Below the pieces are notes generated by a model. The model worked only from the letters and a program-made list of their open reading frames with translations. It ran no database searches and was not told the origin of the DNA. Of a DNA stretch of 5,545 bases, positions 1-5,545 are shown piece after piece. Positions within the stretch are counted from its first letter, which is position 1, and the number at the start of each line of letters is the position of its first letter. The position numbers were made by a program, and so were the translations under genes. Where the stretch lies: the NCBI GenBank assembly GCA_903873045.1, contig CAIQND010000377.1:1-5545 (forward strand). Direction: 5' to 3'. The DNA is from an uncultured Methylococcaceae bacterium (GTDB lineage: Bacteria; Pseudomonadota; Gammaproteobacteria; Methylococcales; Methylomonadaceae).

Positions 1-141
1 ACCAATAACTCCAACGGTCAAAATGACGATATATACCGTTCTAATCCTAATAATCCATACAGAGAACATGGCAACAAATACAGCCCAGATCCAATTGATA
101 ATCCATACGAGCATCACGGTAGCCAATACAGTAACCGGTAG
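1..141 (+). CDS. 3' end of a gene encoding an Asn/Pro/Tyr-rich repeat tail (partial)
   Basis: Frame 1 is open from the first base to a TAG at 139-141, giving 46 residues of an unknown C-terminus; the start lies outside the window. The tail carries two copies of a short unit: NPYREHGNKYSPDPID is followed by NPYEHHGSQYSN. The pattern is roughly N-P-Y-x-x-[HG]-G-x-x-Y-S, and a degenerate DDIYRSNPN precedes it. Tails of this NPY..YGS.YSP kind occur in small uncharacterised, often exported, bacterial proteins; that comparison is from memory and the function is unknown. The reading is supported by the periodic composition and by the ordinary stop followed by AT-rich noncoding DNA. It is too short to exclude a chance open frame, but the in-frame repeat makes chance unlikely. 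No link to the downstream hydrolase genes is evident, since about 1 kb separates them. Confidence 0.6.
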   Translation, partial: TNNSNGQNDDIYRSNPNNPYREHGNKYSPDPIDNPYEHHGSQYSNR

Positions 142-422
142 ACTTTCAGACAAATAACTTCCACACCCAGAAAAGCATTGATTTTAAAGTTTTTTAATTA
201 GTAAAGTTGGAAATTTAATATCTGAAAGCCTATAATACCCTCGGTTCACTCATTTTTATAACAATATGATTATCTTTAGCTTGCTTGCTAAAAAACAACA
301 TCTCACTCCATTGAAACAAACTAAATCTATTGATCTTTAAAAAATGAGCAAACCGAGAGCTAATAATCCGCAAGCCACACAAGCCCCCGTTATTGTTAAA
401 AACATTAGTTTTATTCACTTTT
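142..422. other. AT-rich intergenic stretch without a convincing gene
   Basis: No supported gene is seen here. An 8-bp inverted repeat (CTTTCAGA at 143-150, TCTGAAAG at 221-228) starts just after the stop of the upstream gene, but its 70-base loop and the lack of an adjoining T-run make it a poor terminator. A 62-codon reverse-strand frame (230-418) begins with GTG, has no ribosome binding site and resembles nothing recognised. Confidence 0.5.
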
Positions 423-950
423 ACTTACATTGAGCGGAGTACTGTTTAAAATTTTACAATTAAATTTTATCTTTATAATCAATTAGTTATTAATATATCT
501 GATTAATTGGTATATCTGAGCTGCGTGTTGTAGGTACATTAAACCCGATAAAAAGTGGGAACTTTACGTTATTTATGGTATCCACTTTAAATCCTTGGGT
601 AAAACTTGGTAAGTAATCGTTCAAAAGTCTTTTAACATTTATTAACATGACAAAGTGCTTGCCGCAAGCAGACTATATGAAGTTCACGGTATTTTATTTT
701 GTTAAAAGACTTTTGATCACCTACTTATGTAAAAAATAAAATACTTTAAAATTAACTACTTAATTATTGCTAACATTCAATATATCCGGCTTTTTAAAGT
801 AGAGACTTATTTATGTTACATATTTTCCAATACTCTGATTTTAAATAATATTTTACAACCTATTGAAATATATACAATTAACAATAACTATTTATTAAGT
901 AAGTAAAAATTAATTGTATTTTTGATGATGTACCCCCGCTCAATGTAAGT
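423..950. repeat. Candidate non-autonomous element bounded by imperfect inverted repeats
   Basis: The 15 bases at 423-437 (ACTTACATTGAGCGG) are repeated exactly and inverted at 936-950. After an equal 17-base interval on each side, a second block, 455-469 (TACAATTAAATTTTA), matches the reverse complement of 904-918 at 14 of 15 positions. The two ends therefore form a long imperfect inverted repeat around 528 bp of noncoding DNA, as in a miniature inverted-repeat element. No exact target duplication is seen at these boundaries. A weak candidate is GTTTTATT at 408-415 against GTTTAATT at 951-958 (7 of 8), which would need the left end to start at 416. The interior has no credible gene. It could also be an old palindromic regulatory region, and low complexity inflates the second block. 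Confidence 0.4.
610..728. repeat. Nested inverted repeat with central hairpin
   Basis: Bases 621-637 (TCAAAAGTCTTTTAACA) are a perfect 17-bp inverted match to 700-716. With mismatches the arms extend outward to about 610 and 728, where TAAGTA at 610-615 faces TACTTA at 722-727. Within the 62-base loop is a compact hairpin, TGCTTG at 656-661 pairing with CAAGCA at 665-670 over a 3-base loop. The structure sits near the middle of the 423-950 candidate element. It could form a cruciform in DNA or a folded transcript; no T-run follows, so it is not a standard terminator. Confidence 0.55.
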
Positions 951-1039
951 GTTTAATTATATCTGATTAAAATATTAGACGATAAACCTTTAAAAAATAC
1001 TGTAAGTTATTGAATATGTTTATAAATATTCACAAATAA

Positions 1040-1093
1040 GCAGTATCTGGGGGGCAGAGCAATGCGAAAGTAATATTTCATCCCCTTGCCTGC
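1040..1093 (+). promoter_or_regulatory. Possible structured 5' leader of the first hydrolase gene
   Basis: This short stretch stands out from the surrounding AT-rich DNA by a run of six G (1049-1054) and a matching CCCC (1082-1085). GCAG at 1040-1043 can pair with CTGC at 1090-1093, the G-run with CCCC inside it, and TGC-GAAA-GTA (1063-1072) can form a small GNRA-type loop at the tip. It ends 64 bases before the start codon, so it would lie in the transcript leader if transcription starts upstream. No known riboswitch consensus was matched, and the promoter could not be placed with confidence. The second gene copy has no counterpart of this stretch. Confidence 0.25.
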
Positions 1094-1145
1094 ATAGTAG
1101 TAGTAATAGAGGTTTTTTTGTAACTCATTAATCGAATTTAAAATT

Positions 1146-1150
1146 GAGGA
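1146..1150 (+). promoter_or_regulatory. Ribosome binding site of the first hydrolase gene
   Basis: GAGGA lies seven bases before the ATG at 1158, a normal Shine-Dalgarno position, and fixes this start. The last roughly 20 bases before the ATG are recognisably homologous to those before the second copy, where the same position reads AAAGT. Confidence 0.8.
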
Positions 1151-1157
1151 ATTATTT

Positions 1158-3257
1158 ATGACTTTCCATGCAAAAATTTACTTAAAAAGCGGTGGCCGCT
1201 TTAATAACAACCTTTATCGGTCTAAGATACTGTTAGTTACTGGCTTAGCAGCAGGGCTTTATCTTGCTTCTTTTAGCCATAACGCCTTGGCCGTTAACAC
1301 CACAGCCACTCCCCTAACCGCAACTATTTCGATTGACCCAGACACGTCAACCGGCCAGGTAAATCGTGGTGTACTTGGCAATAATCTCATGGTTTCCGAT
1401 ACCACTTTTCAAGACACTCAAAGCAACAGAGGCGGGGGCGTTTGGAACCCCGTTACCCAGTCCCCGGTTCCCGAATTTGTCAACTTAACGAAGGAAGCCG
1501 GCATCTCTTATTTGCGCTGGCCGGGGGGCGATTTATCCCGTACCCTCAATTGGAAAAACATGGTAGGCCCTTTAACAAATCGGCCACAACAGCAATTTGG
1601 CCTGCCCGAATATTTAACTTATTGTGCCGCAGTGGGCGCAAATCCGGTTATTACCATAGCAACAAGTGTTGGCAATCCAAATGACGCTGCCGATCTGGTA
1701 GAATACCTGAATGCCCCTGCGGACAACAGTAACCCGAATGGCGGTACGGATTGGGCGGCGTTAAGAAGTGCCGATGGTCACACTGCGCCGTGGAACGTGG
1801 TATGGTTCGAATATGGCAACGAAGAGTTTAATACACCTCGTTCTTTAGACGTATACGTTTCAAACTACTCCCTGTATCGGACTGCAATGAAAGCGGTAGC
1901 GCCCAACATAAAACTAGGGGCGGTTTTTGAAGATTCCACAAATGTTAAAAACGGTTGGACTTATACTGTATTGCAGCGCTTGGGACAGAAAATCGATTTT
2001 GGCATCGTCCACCCTTATTTCCCTAAATTAAACCAAGCTGCGGCGCTAAAATTTACCCCGGAACAAGTACAGCTTGCGGCCATTTCTGCTGATGCTGACT
2101 TGACTTATCGCCTGGATTTATATAATAGCTTGATCAAGCAGGTTACTGGACGCACAGACTTGGCTTTGGTTGTAACCGAATACAACAGTCTTTTCGTGCA
2201 AAACAACCCCGTACCCTATCGACAAACACTGGTTAATGCGCTGCACAATGCCGATTATCTCAGGATACTGTTAAAGCCGGCATCTAATGTCCTGTTTGCT
2301 AATTTCTGGCACTTTGCCAATAGTTATTGGGGTATGGTCACGGGCTTTACGCACCTTGGCCAGACACCGGTTAAACAGGCCAATCATTATGTGTTCGCGC
2401 TGTATAACAAGTATCTCGGTGCTCAATTAGTTAAAATGGACACACAAAGCACGCCGATAGATTTTTCAGGCGGTTTAGGCATAAGTCCCAGGATTGGTGT
2501 TGCCACAACTCAAAGCGCACCCGCACTAGTGCGCATCAATCCTGCTTGGTGGCTAAGTACATTTACTGCTGGCTCACAAAGCCTATCTAATGGAGTGGTT
2601 AAGGTGGATTTCAATAATACTGATGTCGATTACTACCATGCCTCTAAATACTTTAACATTGAACCTAATACCCTTTACAGAGCATCCGTCAATGTCCGCA
2701 CGACTAATATTGTAGGTGGTAAAATAGGCATAGCTGTCGAAGATGGCAGAGGCTGGAATACAATGTACGACCAGCCTTCTAATTTGTTTCTGACAGGGTC
2801 AACGTCATCGTGGACTCCAGTAACGGTTGAATACAGAACCGTTGCTGATGCGCAAACAATGCATCTCATGGGTCGTCGACTAGGCGGTCAGGGACCAATA
2901 TCAGGTTCCGCTGAATTTGGTACTTTTACCTTGGAGAAAATCACACAAAATTTAGGTGCCGTGGAATCAATAGTGGGTACCGCCTCTAAAAGCACGGATA
3001 ACAATGAGCTAAATCTGGTGCTTATTAACAAAAACCTGAATAACCCCGTAGACACTTTTCTCCAGATTAATGGTAATTTCCGTTCTGTGCAGGCTGAATC
3101 ACTTACCGGCGTTTCACCACTATCGACAAATCTTGTAACGGGAGCCACTAATCAGGTAACGGTTACTTCGAACTTGGTCGCACAATCAGCAGCGGGTACA
3201 TTATCGATACAATTGCCTGCTGCCTCTGTTACCGGTATTAAGTTGGTGCGGAATTAA
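1158..3257 (+). CDS. Secreted GH51-type glycoside hydrolase (alpha-L-arabinofuranosidase-like), complete, with inserted binding module
   Basis: This 699-residue protein is probably exported to hydrolyse arabinose-containing or related plant or algal polysaccharides. Residues 1-45 form a Sec signal peptide: a basic start, a hydrophobic core at about 24-39, and an ALA cleavage site before V46. The GH51-like (clan GH-A) barrel spans about 56-420. Its signatures are LRWPGGD (119-125), NWKNMVGP (131-138), the predicted acid/base Glu222 in YGNE, His285 in VHPY, and the predicted nucleophile Glu341 in VTEYN. Residues about 455-596 look like a CBM4/9-type beta-sandwich, inserted ahead of the rest of the usual GH51 C-terminal beta-domain (about 600-699, ending in LPAASVTGIKL). 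Family assignment rests on motif recognition. Exact substrate is uncertain, since GH51 also includes endoglucanases. The start is supported by GAGGA seven bases upstream and by the aligned signal peptide of the second copy. Confidence 0.87.
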   Translation: MTFHAKIYLKSGGRFNNNLYRSKILLVTGLAAGLYLASFSHNALAVNTTATPLTATISIDPDTSTGQVNRGVLGNNLMVSDTTFQDTQSNRGGGVWNPVTQSPVPEFVNLTKEAGISYLRWPGGDLSRTLNWKNMVGPLTNRPQQQFGLPEYLTYCAAVGANPVITIATSVGNPNDAADLVEYLNAPADNSNPNGGTDWAALRSADGHTAPWNVVWFEYGNEEFNTPRSLDVYVSNYSLYRTAMKAVAPNIKLGAVFEDSTNVKNGWTYTVLQRLGQKIDFGIVHPYFPKLNQAAALKFTPEQVQLAAISADADLTYRLDLYNSLIKQVTGRTDLALVVTEYNSLFVQNNPVPYRQTLVNALHNADYLRILLKPASNVLFANFWHFANSYWGMVTGFTHLGQTPVKQANHYVFALYNKYLGAQLVKMDTQSTPIDFSGGLGISPRIGVATTQSAPALVRINPAWWLSTFTAGSQSLSNGVVKVDFNNTDVDYYHASKYFNIEPNTLYRASVNVRTTNIVGGKIGIAVEDGRGWNTMYDQPSNLFLTGSTSSWTPVTVEYRTVADAQTMHLMGRRLGGQGPISGSAEFGTFTLEKITQNLGAVESIVGTASKSTDNNELNLVLINKNLNNPVDTFLQINGNFRSVQAESLTGVSPLSTNLVTGATNQVTVTSNLVAQSAAGTLSIQLPAASVTGIKLVRN

Positions 3258-3417
3258 AACCAAACAGCAGTAACAAAAACTTTGTCGGTTTATGATCATC
3301 CATCCACTAAACCGGCACATGCACAAGGAGCACTGTCCGAGAACGTAACCTATAAAAACGGGCGCATCCGCTACTTGGGGGAGCGACTAAAAGATTGGGT
3401 TGCTCAGTTACTTAAAG
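3258..3417. other. Noncoding spacer after the first hydrolase gene
   Basis: Apart from the hairpin at 3284-3316, nothing convincing is visible. A TTG-initiated frame (3282-3524) crosses this spacer, the GGAGAGGG-type palindrome and the left end of the mobile element. It is judged fortuitous. Confidence 0.5.
3284..3316 (+). terminator. Weak hairpin after the first hydrolase gene, possible terminator
   Basis: GTCGGTTTA (3284-3292) can pair with TAAACCGGC (3308-3316) with one G-T wobble over a 15-base loop, starting 27 bases after the stop codon. No T-run follows, so it is not a canonical intrinsic terminator. It may instead act as a 3' end stabiliser or be chance. Confidence 0.25.
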
Positions 3418-3449
3418 CCCTCTCCAGCGGGAGAGGGTTGGGAGAGGGG
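3418..3449. repeat. GGAGAGGG-type dispersed palindromic (REP-like) repeat
   Basis: CCCTCTCC (3418-3425) and GGAGAGGG (3430-3437) form a perfect 8-bp stem over the 4-base loop AGCG, and a second GGGAGAGGGG follows at 3440-3449 after TT. This layout matches the short GC-rich repeats with CCCTCTCC...GGAGAGGGTTGGGGAGAGGG cores that are scattered between genes in many Proteobacteria (recalled, not searched). Its composition contrasts sharply with the AT-rich surroundings. It ends two bases before the target duplication of the adjacent mobile element, and before that insertion it lay immediately upstream of the second hydrolase gene. Confidence 0.65.
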
Positions 3450-3451
3450 AA

Positions 3452-3459
3452 ATTAAAGT
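3452..3459. repeat. Left copy of 8-bp target-site duplication
   Basis: ATTAAAGT directly abuts the left terminal repeat of the mobile element and recurs exactly at 3958-3965, directly after the right terminal repeat. Confidence 0.85.
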
Positions 3460-3803
3460 GGCTCTTCAGATTTTGGCGTGATCGCGTAATATCAAAAAAG
3501 TCAAATGGTTATGAGATATTTTAAAATTTCTGTAGATATGCACTGTAACCATTTGTTAGCACCTAAAATACTATACCAAGGAAAGGTATTTATTAATTCG
3601 CAGATAAAACAATACTTCGGACTGTTTTAAGTTATTGAAATGGTATGTTATTTGACGAATCGCCCCAAAAATCCAATGTTTACACTAAAAAAATAAATCG
3701 TTAATTTTCAATTAGTTAATATTTAATGCGACTCTGCATTTTTCATAAGTTTGATTTAATTCGCCACAAACCGCCACAAGCCCTATTATTCGTGAGTTAC
3801 CAA

Positions 3804-3831
3804 TTATCAATACTATCCGAAGTATTGATAA
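3804..3831. repeat. Perfect 11-bp hairpin inside the mobile element
   Basis: TTATCAATACT (3804-3814) pairs fully with AGTATTGATAA (3821-3831) over the 6-base loop ATCCGA. Part of it, TCCGAAGTATTG at 3816-3827, is also an exact inverted match to CAATACTTCGGA at 3610-3621, and GATAAAACAAT occurs directly at both 3603-3613 and 3827-3837. The element thus carries related internal repeats about 200 bases apart. No T-run follows, so it is not a standard terminator. Confidence 0.6.
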
Positions 3832-3853
3832 AACAATCGATTATAAATATTAC
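3825..3853 (+). promoter_or_regulatory. Candidate outward promoter in the mobile element
   Basis: TTGATA (3825-3830, five of six to the -35 consensus) and TATTAC (3848-3853, four of six to the -10 consensus) are 17 bases apart and point toward the second hydrolase gene, about 120 bases upstream of its ATG. The -35 overlaps the 3804-3831 hairpin. In such AT-rich DNA this match could easily be chance. Confidence 0.2.
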
Positions 3854-3957
3854 AACAAAAAAAGTAGTTATTATTTTAGAATCTACCAACTAATTAATAG
3901 GTGTATCATATCGTTTTTTAACTATTTTTATTGATCACGCCAAAAGTCAGAAGAACC

Positions 3958-3965
3958 ATTAAAGT
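3958..3965. repeat. Right copy of 8-bp target-site duplication
   Basis: ATTAAAGT follows the right terminal repeat directly and equals 3452-3459. Its AAAG falls in the position of the Shine-Dalgarno sequence of the first gene copy, so the insertion duplicated part of the translation start region of the downstream gene. Confidence 0.85.
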
Positions 3966-3973
3966 AACTATTT
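3961..3973 (+). promoter_or_regulatory. Degenerate ribosome binding region of the second hydrolase gene
   Basis: AAAGTAACTATTT precedes the ATG at 3974. It aligns with GAGGAATTATTT before the first copy, but the purine core is weaker (AAAG instead of GAGG). Translation from it may be inefficient. The start is still chosen here because the signal peptide aligns with that of the first copy from the first residue. Confidence 0.4.
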
Positions 3974-5545
3974 ATGATCCCCCATATAAACATCTATTTT
4001 AGAAGCAGTCCTCACTTTATTAAAAACCTTTATCGGTCTAATAAAGTTTTGTTAGTTACAGGGCTTTATCTTGCATTATTTAGCCATAATGCATTGGCCG
4101 TTGCTTTCCCTTCATTGACCGCGACTATTTCGATTGATCCAGACACCTCAATCGGCAAGGCAAATCGTGGTGTACTTGGCAATAATATTTTAGCTAGCGA
4201 TACCACCTTCCAAGACACTCAAAGCAACAGAGGCGGGGGCGTTTGGAACCCCGTTACCCAGGCCCCGGTTCCTGAATTTGTCAACTTAACAAAGGAAGCC
4301 GGTATCTCTTATTTTCGCTGGCCGGGGGGCGATTTTTCTCGTTCCCTCAACTGGAAAAACATGGTGGGACCGCTAACAAAACGACCACAACAGCAATTTG
4401 GCTTGCCCGAATATTTAACTTATTGTGCCGCAGTGGGCGCAAATCCGGTTATTACCATAGCAACGAGTGTTGGCAATCCAAATGACGCAGCCGATCTGGT
4501 AGAATATTTGAATGCTCCGGCAAACAACAGTAACCCGAATGGCGGTACGGATTTGGCGGCGTTAAGAAGTGCCGATGGTCACACTGCGCCGTGGAATGTG
4601 GTATGGTTTGAATATGGCAACGAAGAGTTTAATACACCTCGCTCTGTAGACGAATACGTTTCAAAATACCCGCTGTATCAGGCTTCAATGAAAGCGGTAG
4701 CACCCAACATAAAACTAGGGGCGGTTTTTGAAGATTCCACAAACGTTAAAAACGGCTGGACTTATACTGTATTGCAGCGCTTGGGACAGAAAATCGATTT
4801 TGGCATCGTCCACCCTTATTTACCTAAATTAAACAAAGATGCGGCGCTAAACACTACCCCTGAACAAGTAAAGCTTGCTGCCATTTCTGCTGACGCTGAT
4901 TTGGTTTATCGCCTGGATTTATATAACAGCTTGATCAGGCAGGTTACTGGACGTACAGACTTGGCGTTGGCTGTAACCGAATACAACAGTCTTTTCGTGC
5001 AAAACAAACCCGCACCCTATCGACAGACGCTGGTTAATGCGCTGCACAATGCAGATTATCTTAGGATACTATTAAAGCCGGCCTCTAATGTCCTGTTTGC
5101 TAATTTCTGGCAATTTGCCAATAGTTATTGGGGCATGGTCACGGGCTTTACGCATCTTGGCCAGACGCCGGTTAAACAGGCCAATCATTATGTGTTCGCG
5201 CTGTATAACAAGTATCTCGGTGCTCAATTAGTTAAAATGGACACACAAAGCACGCCGATAGATTTTTCAGGTGGTTTAGGCATAAGCCCCAGGATTGGAG
5301 TTGCAACAACTAAAAGTGACCCGGTAACAGTTCCTGTCCCACCTGATTGGTCTAGACGTTTATTTATTGATGGCTCACAAAGCCAAGCCAATAATGTGGT
5401 CACAGTAAATTTCAATAAAAATACTGATGTCAATTACTACCATGCTTATAAAGAATTTGACGCTGAGCCTAATACTCTTTACAGAGTGTCTGTCAATGTC
5501 CGTACTACTGATATTAAAGGGGGGAAAATTGGGATAGCTGTCGAA
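3974..5545 (+). CDS. Secreted GH51-type glycoside hydrolase, tandem paralogue of the upstream gene (3' end beyond window)
   Basis: The frame is open for 524 codons to the last base. The product begins with a signal peptide like the first copy's (shared NLYRS and FSHNALAV), with cleavage likely after ALA at about residue 42. The GH51-like barrel keeps RWPGGD (115-120), YGNE with predicted acid/base Glu217, VHPY with His280, and VTEYN with predicted nucleophile Glu336, so the enzyme should be active. Counting by eye, residues 51-446 are about 92% identical to the first copy; the following region, the start of the binding module, falls to about 65%, with its first third much lower. Two changes lie at aromatic or polar barrel positions: the Trp in GTDWAALR is Leu, and the His in FWHFAN is Gln. 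A mobile element ends 16 bases before the ATG, so expression may differ from the first copy. The first copy predicts about 170 more residues. Confidence 0.85.
   Translation, partial: MIPHINIYFRSSPHFIKNLYRSNKVLLVTGLYLALFSHNALAVAFPSLTATISIDPDTSIGKANRGVLGNNILASDTTFQDTQSNRGGGVWNPVTQAPVPEFVNLTKEAGISYFRWPGGDFSRSLNWKNMVGPLTKRPQQQFGLPEYLTYCAAVGANPVITIATSVGNPNDAADLVEYLNAPANNSNPNGGTDLAALRSADGHTAPWNVVWFEYGNEEFNTPRSVDEYVSKYPLYQASMKAVAPNIKLGAVFEDSTNVKNGWTYTVLQRLGQKIDFGIVHPYLPKLNKDAALNTTPEQVKLAAISADADLVYRLDLYNSLIRQVTGRTDLALAVTEYNSLFVQNKPAPYRQTLVNALHNADYLRILLKPASNVLFANFWQFANSYWGMVTGFTHLGQTPVKQANHYVFALYNKYLGAQLVKMDTQSTPIDFSGGLGISPRIGVATTKSDPVTVPVPPDWSRRLFIDGSQSQANNVVTVNFNKNTDVNYYHAYKEFDAEPNTLYRVSVNVRTTDIKGGKIGIAVE

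Larger units (their letters stand above)
3460..3957. mobile_element. 498-bp non-autonomous insertion element (MITE-like) with ISL3-like ends
   Basis: The left end (3460-3483, beginning GGCTCTTCAGA and ending TTTTGGCGTGATC) matches the reverse complement of the right end (3933-3957, beginning GGTTCTTCTGAC). There are 22 identities over 25 columns, including 13 consecutive inner bases. Perfect 8-bp direct repeats, ATTAAAGT, flank the ends exactly (3452-3459 and 3958-3965), which is the mark of transposition. Ends starting GG(C/T)TCTT with an 8-bp duplication recall the ISL3 family; that assignment is from memory. The interior is AT-rich, has no transposase frame, and so must be moved in trans. 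It holds further inverted repeats (3502-3511 with 3546-3555; 3610-3621 with 3816-3827). The right end stops 16 bases before the start codon of the second hydrolase gene. Confidence 0.85.

Noticed and set aside
337..405. 22-residue hydrophobic reverse-strand peptide (MFLTITGACVACGLLALGLLIF region)
   Set aside because: It has an ATG and looks like a membrane segment, but there is no clear ribosome binding site and so short a frame is expected by chance.
230..418. 62-codon reverse-strand frame
   Set aside because: GTG start, no ribosome binding site, AT-rich context, no recognisable motif.
1040..1093. Cyclic di-GMP (GEMM) riboswitch
   Set aside because: The GAAA tip loop is suggestive, but the conserved GACGCAAAGCC-like segment and the rest of the consensus are absent.
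2675..3148. Reverse-strand frames within the first hydrolase gene
   Set aside because: They lie opposite a well-supported coding region and show no family features; the same applies to the forward frame at 1442-1684 and the reverse frame at 5224-5433.
3282..3524. 80-codon forward frame between the hydrolase genes
   Set aside because: It starts with TTG without a ribosome binding site, reads through the GGAGAGGG-type palindrome (giving ALSSGRGLGEG) and crosses the end of the inserted mobile element, so it cannot be an old gene.
3460..3957. Transposase remnant in the mobile element
   Set aside because: No frame of useful length or recognisable transposase motif was found; the interior is AT-rich with short inverted repeats only.
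3974..5545. Second hydrolase gene as a pseudogene
   Set aside because: Codon-by-codon reading shows no stop or frameshift in 524 codons and both predicted catalytic Glu residues are kept; only its expression signals look weakened.

Overview
The window looks like a bacterial chromosome segment, probably from a gram-negative, most likely a gammaproteobacterium. The evidence is AT-rich noncoding DNA next to more balanced coding DNA, Sec-type signal peptides, and a GGAGAGGG-type dispersed palindrome common in Proteobacteria. A methanotroph-like lineage is possible, but this is a guess from general resemblance. No RNA gene, CRISPR array or complete transposase gene is seen.

Layout. (1) Bases 1-141 are the 3' end of a gene whose product ends in Asn/Pro/Tyr-rich repeats; its function is unknown. 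(2) Bases 142-1157 are about 1 kb of very AT-rich DNA without a convincing gene. Inside it, 423-950 is bounded by imperfect inverted repeats and holds a second nested inverted repeat (610-728) with a small hairpin at its centre; it may be a non-autonomous element. The stretch just before the next gene could fold into a structured leader. (3) Bases 1158-3257 encode a complete secreted GH51-type glycoside hydrolase (alpha-L-arabinofuranosidase-like) with an apparent carbohydrate-binding module inserted near its C-terminus. (4) Bases 3258-3973 separate it from the next gene. They hold a weak hairpin, a GGAGAGGG-type palindrome (3418-3449), and a 498-bp non-autonomous mobile element (3460-3957) with near-identical terminal inverted repeats and a perfect 8-bp target duplication. 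(5) From 3974 to the window edge runs a second, closely related GH51-type gene, open throughout and cut only by the window end.

The main story is a tandem duplication of a secreted polysaccharide-degrading enzyme. The catalytic domains are about 92% identical by eye, while the start of the binding module has diverged strongly. A mobile element then inserted 16 bases before the start codon of the second copy and separated it from its former upstream DNA. The two copies therefore probably differ in expression and perhaps in substrate targeting. Nothing here looks like a defence system or another clearly new molecular machine. The notable items are the element insertion, the uneven divergence of the two enzymes, and the nested inverted repeats upstream of the first one.
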